Shown here one piece after another: positions 25,382 to 35,675 of a DNA stretch of 42,398 bases (the first letter of the stretch is position 1; every line of letters begins with the position of its first letter). The DNA is from Acidobacteriaceae bacterium (GTDB lineage Bacteria; Acidobacteriota; Terriglobia; Terriglobales; Acidobacteriaceae), in NCBI GenBank assembly GCA_025357215.1, contig JANXPR010000412.1, positions 1 through 42,398 of the forward strand, written 5' to 3'. Both the position numbers and the translations under genes were made by a program. The notes below the pieces were generated by a model. That model worked only from the letters and a program-made list of their open reading frames with translations. It was not told the DNA's origin and did no database searches.

Positions 25382-27979
25382 TTAAGCGGCGGAACGATCG
25401 TCGCCCGTCGCTGGTTTCTCCTCCGGCGCGTGATCGCTCAAAATCACTTCTTCTTGCGGCAGTGGCTGGTTCAACGGCGCGGCTTCCTCTTGGGGGAACG
25501 GCAGGAACATGCAAAAGCATGTGCCATGGTTGCCGCCGTCGCGGGTGCTGCGCACGCGAATTGTCCCTCGATGTTTCTGTATGATGCCGGTGCTTACCCA
25601 AAGTCCCAGGCCGGTGCCTTTGGCTTCTTTGGTGCTGAAAAATGGTTCGAAGATCTTGGAAAGATTTTCCTGTGGAATGCCCGGACCGTTGTCCGCCACG
25701 GTGATCCTTATACCCAGGCGCCGCTGGCTGTCGCGCGACTCGCGTACGCGTATGGAAAGTCTTCCGGATTCCGGCAAAGCTTCCAGCGCGTTGAGCACCA
25801 GGTTGGAGAACACTTGTCGGAGTTCTCCCGGAAATGCCGTCAGTTGCCCAACGTCTCTATAGGCGGTCTCTGCCGCAATCTTGTTTTTCTCGATCCTGCT
25901 GCCGTACGCGGAGAGCACTTCTTGCACCAGCTGCGGTACATAAATCGGCACCGGCGTGGAAGGTTCACGATAAAAGCCCAGGGTCTGTTTGGTAATGTGG
26001 ACCACGCGCGCCAGCTCCGCTTCCGCCGTCCGTACATACTCCAGCGAACTCTGCGGCATGCCCGGACTTACCCGCAATATGTACAGCGCGTTGGTTACCG
26101 CCGCCAGCGGATTGTTGATTTCATGCGCAATGCTCGCGGCCAGGCGGCCCGTGGCGGCAAGTTTTTCTGAACGCCGCAAGGCTTCTTCCGCCAGTTTGCG
26201 CGACGTAATGTCCATGGCCACGCCCAGCATCCGGACCGGCGTCGTGCCGATCATCATCGTGCGTCCGCGTGTCTCCAGCCACTGCACGGTCTTGTCGGCA
26301 AACACCACGCGGTATTGCACTTCATATTCGCCGTTGCGGGAAAGCGCGTCCGTAATCAGCCCGTGTACCTGCTGGCGGTCCTCTGGATGTATGCATTCCA
26401 TCCAGCTCTCGTATTGGCCGTCAAATTTTCCCGGCTCCACGCCATGCAGGCGGGAGATTTTGTCCGTCCACGCCAGCGTTTCCGTGTGCAGGTCCCATTC
26501 CCAGATGCCAATGCCCACGTATTGCTGCGCTAGTTCCATGTTTTCTTTGCTGCGTTCCAGCGCTTCCTGTGTGCGTTTGATTTCCGCAATCTGTTCCTGG
26601 GCTTCACGGTAGAGCCGCACGTTGTCCGTGGCCACGGACGCCATGTGCGCCAGCTGGACCAGAATGGCTTCGTCATCTTCCGTGAACTCGCCGTTCAGTT
26701 TGCCGAACAGCTGGATCAAGCCCAGGTTTCTTCCATCGCGCGTGACCAGGGGCGCGGCCATCCATCCTTGCCGCGTGGATTGTTCATTCTTCATCATCGC
26801 GCGCCACGGACGCGTGCCGGCTCCACTGGAATCCAGCCGCACCGGCTTGTTCAAATTGCAGGCCAGAATGAAATTTTCAGAACTCTCCAGCGGAAACGAA
26901 AACGCCGGTTCGCCTTCCGCGACAGAAACACACGTCAGGCTGCGGCTCCAGGCTCCTTTGGCCAGCAGCGTGGTAAACGATTGCCGTGCGCCAATGATGC
27001 TGCGCGCCTGGTCGGTGATCGCTTGCAGCACCGAATCCAAAGTCAGCGCGGCGTTGATTTGTACGGACGCTTCCGCCAGCGACCGCAATACGGCCGTGCG
27101 GTGTTGTTCGGCGGCCAGCGTGTCCAGTGAGTCGCGATAGAGCCGCGCGTTGTCCAGCGCATTTGCCGCCTGGCGCGCGTAGAGTTCCACCAGCCGGGAT
27201 TGCCGGTCGCTGGGGCTGTGCGGCTGGCGGAAGAATGTCACTACCACGCCCAGCGGCTCGCTGCGCGCATTCATGATCGGCATGCTGAACACGGCGCGAA
27301 AATTAATTTCTTTCGCCGCGTCCATGAAAGGGAAGTACGTCCCCGGAGCCAACAGGTCTTCAATTGAAACCCGCTCTTCCAGGGAAAAGAACGACGCCGG
27401 AAACTCTCCGAAAACCTTGATCTGCTCCGGCGTGAACCCGGCGTAAGTTTCCACGCGCAGCGCTTTGCTGGTACGTTCCGGCAACACCAGCAGCAATGCC
27501 AGGTCAGTTTTTTGCAGCGTCGCCACGGACGTAAGTACGTCATTGAGCAACCGTTGGAGTTCCAGACTGCTGGAAAGCCGTACGCTCAAATCGTGAAAGC
27601 GCCGCAGGTCCGTGCGTTGTGATTCCAGTTCGTCGCGCAGACGCGCCAGGTCCGTGCTCAACCGTCCGGCCAGCATTTCCGCCGCCGACCATTTTTCTCT
27701 CGCGTAACCTACCAGCAGCGCGACTACAACCAGCAGCAACGTCCACAGTTTTAAATCTCTGGGTTGGGCCGCGGGCAGGTAGAGCGTGGCAAAGATGTTC
27801 ATGGCGGCGGCGTTGAGCACAACCGCGGCCAGCGCCATGCGTATGCCGCCTATCGCCGCGGAAAGCACCGCGGCTGCGGTAAAGAATGTGCCGAGTCCAG
27901 GATGGAAGAACGAGTGTATGTAGCTGGTGAAAATCCAGGCGGCAACAGGCAGAAGAATAGTGATGACCCAAGAGACCAC
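25382..27979 (-). CDS. Multi-domain sensor histidine kinase (TM, GAF x2, PAS, HisKA, HATPase)
   Basis: LAASIAHEINNPLAAVTNALYIL H-box; VFSNLVLNALEAL N-box; VADNGPGIPQENLSKIFEPFFSTKEAKGTGLGLWVS G-boxes; PAS-like WEWDLHTETLAWTDKISRLHG. Confidence 0.93.
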   Translation of the reverse strand: MVSWVITILLPVAAWIFTSYIHSFFHPGLGTFFTAAAVLSAAIGGIRMALAAVVLNAAAMNIFATLYLPAAQPRDLKLWTLLLVVVALLVGYAREKWSAAEMLAGRLSTDLARLRDELESQRTDLRRFHDLSVRLSSSLELQRLLNDVLTSVATLQKTDLALLLVLPERTSKALRVETYAGFTPEQIKVFGEFPASFFSLEERVSIEDLLAPGTYFPFMDAAKEINFRAVFSMPIMNARSEPLGVVVTFFRQPHSPSDRQSRLVELYARQAANALDNARLYRDSLDTLAAEQHRTAVLRSLAEASVQINAALTLDSVLQAITDQARSIIGARQSFTTLLAKGAWSRSLTCVSVAEGEPAFSFPLESSENFILACNLNKPVRLDSSGAGTRPWRAMMKNEQSTRQGWMAAPLVTRDGRNLGLIQLFGKLNGEFTEDDEAILVQLAHMASVATDNVRLYREAQEQIAEIKRTQEALERSKENMELAQQYVGIGIWEWDLHTETLAWTDKISRLHGVEPGKFDGQYESWMECIHPEDRQQVHGLITDALSRNGEYEVQYRVVFADKTVQWLETRGRTMMIGTTPVRMLGVAMDITSRKLAEEALRRSEKLAATGRLAASIAHEINNPLAAVTNALYILRVSPGMPQSSLEYVRTAEAELARVVHITKQTLGFYREPSTPVPIYVPQLVQEVLSAYGSRIEKNKIAAETAYRDVGQLTAFPGELRQVFSNLVLNALEALPESGRLSIRVRESRDSQRRLGIRITVADNGPGIPQENLSKIFEPFFSTKEAKGTGLGLWVSTGIIQKHRGTIRVRSTRDGGNHGTCFCMFLPFPQEEAAPLNQPLPQEEVILSDHAPEEKPATGDDRSAA

Positions 27980-28390
27980 ACGAAAGCGAGGCGTGGGGGA
28001 AGGAGGTATCGCGTTTCTCCTGTTGCAAACCTTATTAAGACGCTTGTTGGATTAAGACCTTGTGAGCATAGCACGCAGAATTGCTCGCGGAGGCAGTCAG
28101 TTGGTCTAGTTCGTAAGGACGGGGCAGTGTACTGTCCGGATTTCAGATAAGCTTGTCCGATCTCGAAAAAGCCGATCTGCGGTTCGCCCGACCTAATTTT
28201 CCAAAACTGTCATCTTGAGCGAGTCCGAGGAAGCAAAGCGACTGAGGGCGAGTCGAAAGATCCCGACGTCGTGTCCTTTGCCATGTAGTTTCAAGGCGTT
28301 TCACCGAAGAACAGCGGACCACAAGTGCTCATATTTCCCAGCTTTTGGTTTTTTTGTTCCGGTCAGAGCGAGGAATCCGGCCCCTGCGCG

Positions 28391-29233
28391 CTACCTTTGG
28401 CAATTCGGGCAATAGTGCGTGCCGCGTCCGCCGACCACGATTTTCTTAATCGGCGTCTTGCACTTGAGGCATGGTTTGCCTTCGCGACCGTACGCGCGAT
28501 GCTTGATCTGGAAATAGCCCTTTTCGCCGTCGGCGTCAACGTAGTCAGAAACGGACGACCCGCCGGCGGCGATAGCTTCCTTGAGTACCTGCTGCAAAGC
28601 TGCATGCAGCTTCTTGAGTTCGGCCGTGGTAAGAGTATTCGCCCGGCGGCGCGGACGGATTCCGGCCCGGATCAGGCTTTCGTCGGCATAGATATTTCCC
28701 ACGCCATGTAGAAACTTCTGGTTCAGCAATGCCGCCTTGATGAATGCGGAACTCTTGTGGAAGAGCCGCGCGAATTCTTCCTGGGTAATGGTCGTCGGCT
28801 CAGAGCCAGGACCGCTAAACCCTGTCTGCCGGACTTCCAACCGTCCAAAGCGGCGCGGATCGACAAATCGCAACTCCCTGCCGGAAGCCAGCTTGGCGAT
28901 CAGATGAGTATGTTTCGCGGTTTCGGTTTCCGCCGTCGCCACCAGCATGCGTCCGGTCATCCCCAGGTGGACGATGAATTGGGAGTTCTTGTGGCTCTCG
29001 GGTCTCCCGGAAGCCGCACCGCGATCATTGCTCGGGTGCAGATGAAAAACAATATGCTTGCCCACGCGGTGAACGCGCTCAATGGCCGCGCCTTCCAGCG
29101 TGCGGACAATCTCCGCCGGCTTGGACTTCAGCGGCTCTTTCTTGTTGCCGACCCACACGGAATCGATGCGGTCTCCGGCAACGCGCTTGTGCAGTCCGTT
29201 GGCAATGGTTTCGACCTCAGGTAACTCTGGCAT
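28391..29233 (-). CDS. mutM: Formamidopyrimidine-DNA glycosylase
   Basis: N-terminal MPELPEVETIANGL, HLGMTGRM, FVDPRRFGRL, and C-terminal zinc finger CLKCKTPIKKIVVGGRGTHYCPNC. Confidence 0.95.
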   Translation of the reverse strand: MPELPEVETIANGLHKRVAGDRIDSVWVGNKKEPLKSKPAEIVRTLEGAAIERVHRVGKHIVFHLHPSNDRGAASGRPESHKNSQFIVHLGMTGRMLVATAETETAKHTHLIAKLASGRELRFVDPRRFGRLEVRQTGFSGPGSEPTTITQEEFARLFHKSSAFIKAALLNQKFLHGVGNIYADESLIRAGIRPRRRANTLTTAELKKLHAALQQVLKEAIAAGGSSVSDYVDADGEKGYFQIKHRAYGREGKPCLKCKTPIKKIVVGGRGTHYCPNCQR

Positions 29234-29325
29234 GTTTTTTCGTAAGCGTCCTGATCAATTATCGCAGGAACAATCCTCTGTTCTGAAAACGGCGGCTCAA
29301 TTAAGCTGATGCTTGGATTGTTTGG

Positions 29326-30417
29326 TTGGAATCAAGTCCGGCTTTCAAGGTGGCGCTTCTGAACCCTTTTGACAAACGTACCGCCAAGGTCCTGTTCACG
29401 GCGCTGGTATTTGCCGTGGGACTTCTCTTCTTTTATGCCGCGTGGCGCGCGCTGCTGGCTTTTGTTTTTGCCATCTTTTTCGCCTACCTGCTGGAAGCTC
29501 CGGTGGCTCGTGTCCAAAAACTGCTCCGTGGCTCGCGCGGTGGGGCCATCACCATTGTCTACCTGATCTTCATCGGACTCCTGGTGGTGGTGTTCGCCAT
29601 GGCTGGCCCCCCGGTCGCCCGGGAAGCTCAGTTGCTTCGGCAGACCGCTCCAGAAATGGCCAAGAACATTAGCCCGGAGAAAATCGTCCAGCAGTTTGGT
29701 GCACAGCGCGGCTGGAGTGAAGAAACCATGAAGACGCTGATGGGCTTTTTTACCGACCACAAGTCGGAAATCATCAGCGCCGCGCAAAAGCTGGTGGTCA
29801 GCGCGGCCACCACCATCCAGGACATGTGGTGGTTGCTCCTGGTCCCAATTCTGGCGATTTTCTTTTTGCTCGATGGCGACAAGTTCGGTCAGATGATCGT
29901 GCGCGCCGTGGAAGACACGCGCAATCGCGCCATCGTGGCTTCCACCGTGGACGCCATCAATTCCATGCTGGGCGCGTTCATCCGCTCGCAAATCACGCTG
30001 GCGGCGCTGGCCGTGGTGGTGATTACGCTGGTCCTCTGGATCATGAAAGTGCCGTACGCGCTGGCCCTGGGCCCGGCGGCCGGCGCGCTGGAGTTTATCC
30101 CCGTGGTGGGTCCGATCATCGGAATCGTGGTGCTGATGGCCGTGGGCTTCATGGCCGGCTACGGACACCTTTTTGGGCTACTCATGTTCCTGGTGGCATG
30201 GCGCGGCATACAGGATTACATCACTTCGCCGCGCATCATGGGCAGCACCTTGGAGTTACATCCGCTGGCCGTGTTGTTCGGAATATTTGCCGGTGGCGAA
30301 GTGGCGGGCGTAATCGGCGTATTTCTTTCCATTCCGGTCATGGCCACGTTGCGAATCTTCTGGCACACATGGCAGAAGCAGAAGAAGATGTTGGTAGGCG
30401 AACAACACGCCTCGTAA
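29326..30417 (+). CDS. AI-2E family transporter
   Basis: Polytopic; LVVVVITLVLWIMKVPYALALGPAAGALEFIPVVGPIIGIV...YITSPRIMGSTLELHPLAVLFGIFAGGEVAGVIGVFLSIPVMA. Confidence 0.92.
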   Translation: MESSPAFKVALLNPFDKRTAKVLFTALVFAVGLLFFYAAWRALLAFVFAIFFAYLLEAPVARVQKLLRGSRGGAITIVYLIFIGLLVVVFAMAGPPVAREAQLLRQTAPEMAKNISPEKIVQQFGAQRGWSEETMKTLMGFFTDHKSEIISAAQKLVVSAATTIQDMWWLLLVPILAIFFLLDGDKFGQMIVRAVEDTRNRAIVASTVDAINSMLGAFIRSQITLAALAVVVITLVLWIMKVPYALALGPAAGALEFIPVVGPIIGIVVLMAVGFMAGYGHLFGLLMFLVAWRGIQDYITSPRIMGSTLELHPLAVLFGIFAGGEVAGVIGVFLSIPVMATLRIFWHTWQKQKKMLVGEQHAS

Positions 30418-30449
30418 GTTCGCCTGATTCGAAAAACGATTTCAACGTA

Positions 30450-30480
30450 GAGACGTGGCACTGCCACGTCTCATTTTTTA
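30450..30480 (+). terminator. Rho-independent terminator / palindromic intergenic unit
   Basis: GAGACGTGGCA-c-TGCCACGTCTC followed by ATTTTTTA, between convergent genes. Confidence 0.75.
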
Positions 30481-30517
30481 TCTCTTCATCCGTGTGAATC
30501 CGCGGTAAGTTTTGCTC

Positions 30518-31762
30518 TTATCCCAGAAACTTCAAGAAGTCTTTCGGACTACTCTTCTCAAATCCTGGAAAAACTTTCTGCAGATTGTCCGTTCCTAAAT
30601 GGCGCGTGAGTGATTCGCTCAAGACTTGTCGGAAGTCAGTAGTCACGGCCAGGTCGCGGCCTTCGTAAAGCTGACCGGCTTGTAGTCCGGGCCAGCGGCC
30701 GTAAATCTTTCCACCCTTCACCGGTCCGCCAAGCACAAACATGACGTTGGCATGACCGTGGTCGGTGCCGCGGTTGCCGTTTTCGCGCGCGGTGCGTCCA
30801 AACTCTGACATGGTCACGATCACCGTGTCTTCGGCGAGATCACCCAGATCAGTCCAAAAGGCGGCAATGGATTGCGAGAACTCCCGTGTCAGGTTGGCGA
30901 TCTGGCCTTGCACGCTGCCTTCGTTCACGTGGTGGTCCCATCCGCCAATGTCGGCAAAGGCCACTTCCACACCTAGGTTGGCTTTGACGAGTTGCGCGAC
31001 TTGGCGAAGGCTGTCACCGAAGCGTCCGCGCGGATAGTCGGCGCCGGCGGCGGGCGTGTATTTTTCCGGATCGGCCGACTTCAACATTTTTACGGCTTCA
31101 AACGTTTCGTTGCCCGTACCGTGCAGGACCGAATCCACGGACTGTTCGTACATGGCTTCAAAAGTATTGCTGGCAGCGTTGCCTGCCGGCCCGCGTCCGC
31201 CGACAGCGAAGCTGCGAATATCTGACATGGCCACCGCCGGAACTGATCCAGCCAGCGTGCGCGGCACGGCTCCGCCCATGGCCACGGCGCGGAACGGCGA
31301 TGCCTGCGGTTCTTTCAGCCCGCCCAGCGCGCGATTGAGCCAGCCGTCCTCGGTGGACTTGACACCGGGCGTGCCGGATTCCATATAGTCCTGTGCGTCA
31401 AAGTGCGAACGTGTGTTGTCCGGCGATCCGGCAGCGTGGACGATCGCCAGATGTTTCTGGTCCCACAGCGGCTTGAACGCGGACATCGATGGATGCAGCC
31501 CGAAGAAGCCATCAAGATCGAGCACGCTCTGGCGCGGGATCGCGATGTTAGGACGCATGGCGTAATACGCCTGCTCGCCGTGCGGGACAACAATGTTCAG
31601 CCCGTCCGCGGCGCCGCGCTGGAAAAGGACAATGAGACGCTTCTTGCCCGGAGCGGCAGTTTCTGCGGCGTAAATGGCGCGCGTAAGAAACGCGGGAACA
31701 ATGCTGGTGCCGACGATGGCAATTGCGCCGTTCTTCAGGAAAACTCTGCGAGTAATGGACAT
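30518..31762 (-). CDS. DUF1501-domain protein (Tat-like signal)
   Basis: SITRRVFLKNGAIAIVG...; LIVLFQRGAADGLNIVVPHG, VTMSEFGRTARENGNRGTDHGHANVMFVLGG. Confidence 0.93.
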   Translation of the reverse strand: MSITRRVFLKNGAIAIVGTSIVPAFLTRAIYAAETAAPGKKRLIVLFQRGAADGLNIVVPHGEQAYYAMRPNIAIPRQSVLDLDGFFGLHPSMSAFKPLWDQKHLAIVHAAGSPDNTRSHFDAQDYMESGTPGVKSTEDGWLNRALGGLKEPQASPFRAVAMGGAVPRTLAGSVPAVAMSDIRSFAVGGRGPAGNAASNTFEAMYEQSVDSVLHGTGNETFEAVKMLKSADPEKYTPAAGADYPRGRFGDSLRQVAQLVKANLGVEVAFADIGGWDHHVNEGSVQGQIANLTREFSQSIAAFWTDLGDLAEDTVIVTMSEFGRTARENGNRGTDHGHANVMFVLGGPVKGGKIYGRWPGLQAGQLYEGRDLAVTTDFRQVLSESLTRHLGTDNLQKVFPGFEKSSPKDFLKFLG

Positions 31763-31766
31763 GGCG

Positions 31767-34133
31767 TTACCTTTTCTGGAATTCCGGTGAGCCCATGATT
31801 AATCCGGCGATAGCGCCGGCGTTGGGTGTGCGATTGGGGTCATCCAATTTGCGCTGCGTGACCGTGGGATCATTCAATTGTTTTTGCATGACAGCATGCG
31901 TTTGCGGAGAAACGTCACCCGACAAGATTCCTTGTTCCAAAACAGCCAGCGCGGCGTCGGAATCCGCCGGCGTGGCCCCGTTCAACAGAATTTTCTGGTC
32001 CACCGCTGTACCTTGAAGCTTGCCGCTGCCTAGTTGCAGCGCAAAGTTCATGCGGTTGAGTAGCGCGGAAGAATTCACCCACGCGTCGCTTTTCATGGAA
32101 TAACCCGTGGGCGGTTGCATCCCGTGGAGCGGCATGCCCATGCGGTTGAGGAACTGGACCATCGGCAAAGCGTTCTGAACGTCTGCTCCGGAAGCGCGCG
32201 CCGCGGACGCCACGAATTCCAGCGGCGTTTTTACCTTGGCGCGGTACGCATCAGGCGCCCAGAATTCCGGCGACTTGAACATGGTGCGCAGCACTTCCTT
32301 GATGTCTCCGTCTTTCTTCATGAACGTTTCCGCCATGCGATCGACCAGCGATTGCGGCGGATTGTCCGACACAAAGCGCATGGCTAGCTTTTTAGAAATG
32401 AATTTGGCGGTGGAAGGATGGTGGGCCAGAATGTCCAGCATTTCCATGCCTTCGCCTTCACCGTGATTGCCGATCTTGTGGCCCAGCACGTGTTTGTCGC
32501 CTGGTTCATGTGTGCGTTCGTTGAATTTGAAGCCGCCGCCTTCCTGCGGTTTTTCAATACTCCATCCGGTAAGGACTTTGGCCAGTTCGGTCACGTCTTT
32601 CTGGGTGTAGCCTCCGTCCACGCCAAGCGTGTGCAGTTCCATGATTTCGCGTGCGTAATTTTCATTCAGCCCGCTTGGCCGGTTCTTGTTCTGCTGAGGA
32701 CGCGGGAAGCGCTGATACCGGCCGCGATAACGGGGCCGGCCTCCAGGACCGAAGACCGCCAGTTCTGAATTCGGGCCCACGCTTTGCCAGTTGTCGAGAT
32801 AGAAGAGCATGGCTGGGCTTTTTGCCGTGGCGTTCAGCAGGTCCTTGAACTTGCCCAGCGCGTGCGGACGGATCACATCGCGTTCATACGCGGTGATCAT
32901 GTAACGGTCCGGGCCTTTGCCGATGAAGACGTTGAAGTGGTTGTACCAGAAGTCGGTCATCACTTCGTCGAGCTGGCGTTCGCTGTAAACTGCGCGCAGC
33001 ATCTTGCCTTCAGACAGTTCACCACCGACTACCATCTGAGGGTTCACAATGGCTTCCACGGTCTCCTGATTTTCCGGCTTCATGCCTTCCACCAGTTTGA
33101 AGACCTTGCCGCCACGGTAGCTGTCCGCCATGTCCATGCGTTCCTCCGGCGTCATCTTCAGGATGGCCTTGTAGCGGTCGTCAGGCGGCATTTGCAGCAG
33201 ACGGTCATCGGATTTTGCCAAGTCAGTAAACATCGCGTCAGCTTTTTGTTGGGAAGCTCCAGACTGAGTTGACGGACTCGCTGGCGGTTGCGGTTTGGCG
33301 GCGGCCCCCGGTTTCGGCTGAGTCGCTGGATTCGGCTGCGCCGCTGGAGCGGAAGCCGGAAGCATGTTGTTGCCCGGCGTGCTCGTGCTGTTGCTGGGTT
33401 GCGGACCTGTGCCAAGATCGGCATACATAGCGTCTTCACGCTGCTTTTGTTTGGCTTTGCGCTGCGCCGGGGTGAGAGACGAATCGTCGGCCGCCGGTTT
33501 GGAGTCAGACTGCATGTCGCCTGATGCCTTGGACATGTCAGCGTTGGTATTATTCGAAGATGTGCTGTTGCCTGCTTGGTTCGAAGCTAGTTGGTTCGAA
33601 GCTGCCTGGTTCGAAGGAAGCTGGTTCGAAGCCGGCGAGTTCTTCACCGGCTGGTTGTCGCCGTTTGGTGCGCCGGCATTCTGCTTGCGTTCCTGGCGCT
33701 CTTCGCGCTTCATCACCTGTGCTTCATACACGGCGCGCTTGGCTGGATCGTGGGGAAGACCTTTGCGTCCGTTTTCAATGGCCTTCACAACTTGGGGTGG
33801 CGGAAAATTGTCCACCATTTCGCGGGTGCTCATCTTCAGCGTGCGAAAGCGTTCCAACCGCGCTTCCAGGCCGCCGTCTGCAATCTTGTCGGGGTGAAGC
33901 TGCTGGTCAAACCATTTGTCCAGCCCCACAGATCGGACGCGTTCCACGTCACTGGGGCGAATGCCGAAAGTAAACCGATTCAGCGCATGGACGATCTTTT
34001 TATCGTCGTCCATCTGAGCGGCAGCAGTCTGGGACTGGTTCTTCTTTTCTTTCTTGTCCGCGGCAACCAGCAAGGCGGCCGAAATCATGGTGACTAAAGA
34101 GAGTAAAACCAGTGCCTTACGCGTGGCGGGCAT
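31767..34133 (-). CDS. DUF1800-domain protein
   Basis: HALNRFTFGIRPSDVERV, FWYNHFNVFIGKG, LNENYAREIMELHTLGVDGGYTQKDVTELAKVLTGWSI; low-complexity linker; lies 4 nt upstream of the DUF1501 gene. Confidence 0.93.
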   Translation of the reverse strand: MPATRKALVLLSLVTMISAALLVAADKKEKKNQSQTAAAQMDDDKKIVHALNRFTFGIRPSDVERVRSVGLDKWFDQQLHPDKIADGGLEARLERFRTLKMSTREMVDNFPPPQVVKAIENGRKGLPHDPAKRAVYEAQVMKREERQERKQNAGAPNGDNQPVKNSPASNQLPSNQAASNQLASNQAGNSTSSNNTNADMSKASGDMQSDSKPAADDSSLTPAQRKAKQKQREDAMYADLGTGPQPSNSTSTPGNNMLPASAPAAQPNPATQPKPGAAAKPQPPASPSTQSGASQQKADAMFTDLAKSDDRLLQMPPDDRYKAILKMTPEERMDMADSYRGGKVFKLVEGMKPENQETVEAIVNPQMVVGGELSEGKMLRAVYSERQLDEVMTDFWYNHFNVFIGKGPDRYMITAYERDVIRPHALGKFKDLLNATAKSPAMLFYLDNWQSVGPNSELAVFGPGGRPRYRGRYQRFPRPQQNKNRPSGLNENYAREIMELHTLGVDGGYTQKDVTELAKVLTGWSIEKPQEGGGFKFNERTHEPGDKHVLGHKIGNHGEGEGMEMLDILAHHPSTAKFISKKLAMRFVSDNPPQSLVDRMAETFMKKDGDIKEVLRTMFKSPEFWAPDAYRAKVKTPLEFVASAARASGADVQNALPMVQFLNRMGMPLHGMQPPTGYSMKSDAWVNSSALLNRMNFALQLGSGKLQGTAVDQKILLNGATPADSDAALAVLEQGILSGDVSPQTHAVMQKQLNDPTVTQRKLDDPNRTPNAGAIAGLIMGSPEFQKR
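33576..33635 (-). repeat. About four copies of a 15-nt in-frame tandem repeat
   Basis: TGGTTCGAAGCTxxx units encoding SNQ-rich repeats (ASNQLPSNQAASNQLASNQAG). Confidence 0.8.
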
Positions 34134-34205
34134 AGCAACTCCAGAGCTGAGGTTTTCCAGAGGATATTAACCCGATTTTGCCGGAAAGTTGTGGACCCGA
34201 AGGGA

Positions 34206-35612
34206 TTACGTTAGGAATACCCTTCCGCGGGTGGTGCGGTGGTTGAGCTCGGAGACCAGGTGGTCAATGTCCGTGGGAGAAATGTTGCACGGGATGGAAG
34301 GATCAAGGAACGGTTTGCGCGTGCGCTCCAGTGACGATGCCCACGGTCGCGGCGGCGACATCAAAGAAACAGCGTCACGCCGTAACTGTATCAGCAGGGA
34401 CTGCACCACGTCCGCATCAAGTTTTGCAGGGGCTAGCCAACTGAGTTGCGCGGCGGCTTCACCTAAAGTCATTTTTTTGCGGTACGGACGTTCGCTGAGC
34501 ATGGCGTCAAAGGTGTCCGCCACGGCAACGATCTTTACCGGCATGGACATTTCGTCATTACGCAGGCGATCCGGATAGCCGGAACCGTCCGCGCGTTCAT
34601 GGTGCGAGCGCACAACTTCCGGAACATGCGGCCAGGGGAATTGCACCGTCGAAACAATCCGGTGACCAACCACGGTGTGGTCCGCCATCTCCTGGAACTC
34701 ACCCGAATCCAGCGCGCTGGGTTTGGTAAAGATGTGCTTGTCCACGGTGACTTTGCCAATGTCATGCAGATAGCCAGACGCGCGCATCTCGCCGACTTCA
34801 GTCGGATTCAGCCCGAGCGCTTCTGCCATGCCAGCGGAGTAGCGTCCCACGCGGAGCGAATGGCCGTGCATCTCCTTGGACTTACTGTCGATGGTGGCGG
34901 CGAATCCGGCAAGCGCGTCGTCCCAGAAAGAGTGGACGGACGCGATCAGCTTTAAGTTTTCCGCGGTGCGCTCTTCCAGGGACATAAGCAGTTGATGGTT
35001 GTAAATGGCCAAGCCGATGAACGGAGCCAGATCTCCCACCTGTTTGAGGTTTTCAGCGGAATATTCCGATCCGCCTTCACGCTCGCCCAACAATAAAGCG
35101 CCAATCAGTCTTCCGCGTACGCGCAACGGCACCACACACCGGAACCAGACGCTGGAAATGTTTCCCGTAGAACTAAGGAAAATGTCACTACGGTCGCGGC
35201 TGATGCGCTGCGGTCCAGGCGCGCCGAGAAGCGCGTGCACGTGCTTGGGCATCAAGGGGAAAACGGCGGTCTGGGGGAAGACGGCGAAGCCGGCGGCAGC
35301 GATGGAACTAAGCATGGCCGGTTTTTCCTGGAAGCGGAAAAGCGCTCCGGAACTGGCCTGGACGGCAGCCATTACAACTTCCAGCGCGGCAGCAGCCGTG
35401 GTGGCAAGGTCTCTCTCGCCCGTAAGGACTGGTCCCAGTTCAGCCAGCACCTGGGAGGCGAGTAAAGGAGGTCTACTTGTAACGAAGGGGTCGGCCAAAA
35501 TGTGTGGCGCGAACTCCAGAGCAAGTTGAGAGTAACAGCTTAGGAGAGGCTTATAAAGACTTAGTACCGTAGTGGTAAACAGAGGCGGAACCAAGCCTTG
35601 CCGCTGATTCAA
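34206..35612 (-). CDS. GAF-HD-GYP domain protein (putative c-di-GMP phosphodiesterase)
   Basis: HSLRVGRYSAGMAEALGL, YLHDIGKVTVD, HHERADGSGYPDRL. Confidence 0.9.
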   Translation of the reverse strand: MNQRQGLVPPLFTTTVLSLYKPLLSCYSQLALEFAPHILADPFVTSRPPLLASQVLAELGPVLTGERDLATTAAAALEVVMAAVQASSGALFRFQEKPAMLSSIAAAGFAVFPQTAVFPLMPKHVHALLGAPGPQRISRDRSDIFLSSTGNISSVWFRCVVPLRVRGRLIGALLLGEREGGSEYSAENLKQVGDLAPFIGLAIYNHQLLMSLEERTAENLKLIASVHSFWDDALAGFAATIDSKSKEMHGHSLRVGRYSAGMAEALGLNPTEVGEMRASGYLHDIGKVTVDKHIFTKPSALDSGEFQEMADHTVVGHRIVSTVQFPWPHVPEVVRSHHERADGSGYPDRLRNDEMSMPVKIVAVADTFDAMLSERPYRKKMTLGEAAAQLSWLAPAKLDADVVQSLLIQLRRDAVSLMSPPRPWASSLERTRKPFLDPSIPCNISPTDIDHLVSELNHRTTRGRVFLT

Positions 35613-35675
35613 GCAGATGAGGGCAGGACGGTAAGCGAGGCAATCCGCAAGGTACTTAGTCCCGGCCCCAGATTA

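Noticed and set aside
25346-26170. 274-aa plus-strand ORF opposite the histidine kinase
   Set aside because: Antisense to conserved HisKA/HATPase motifs.
33576-33635. Regular 15-nt repeat considered as a CRISPR fragment
   Set aside because: No spacers; units are contiguous and in-frame within a coding region.
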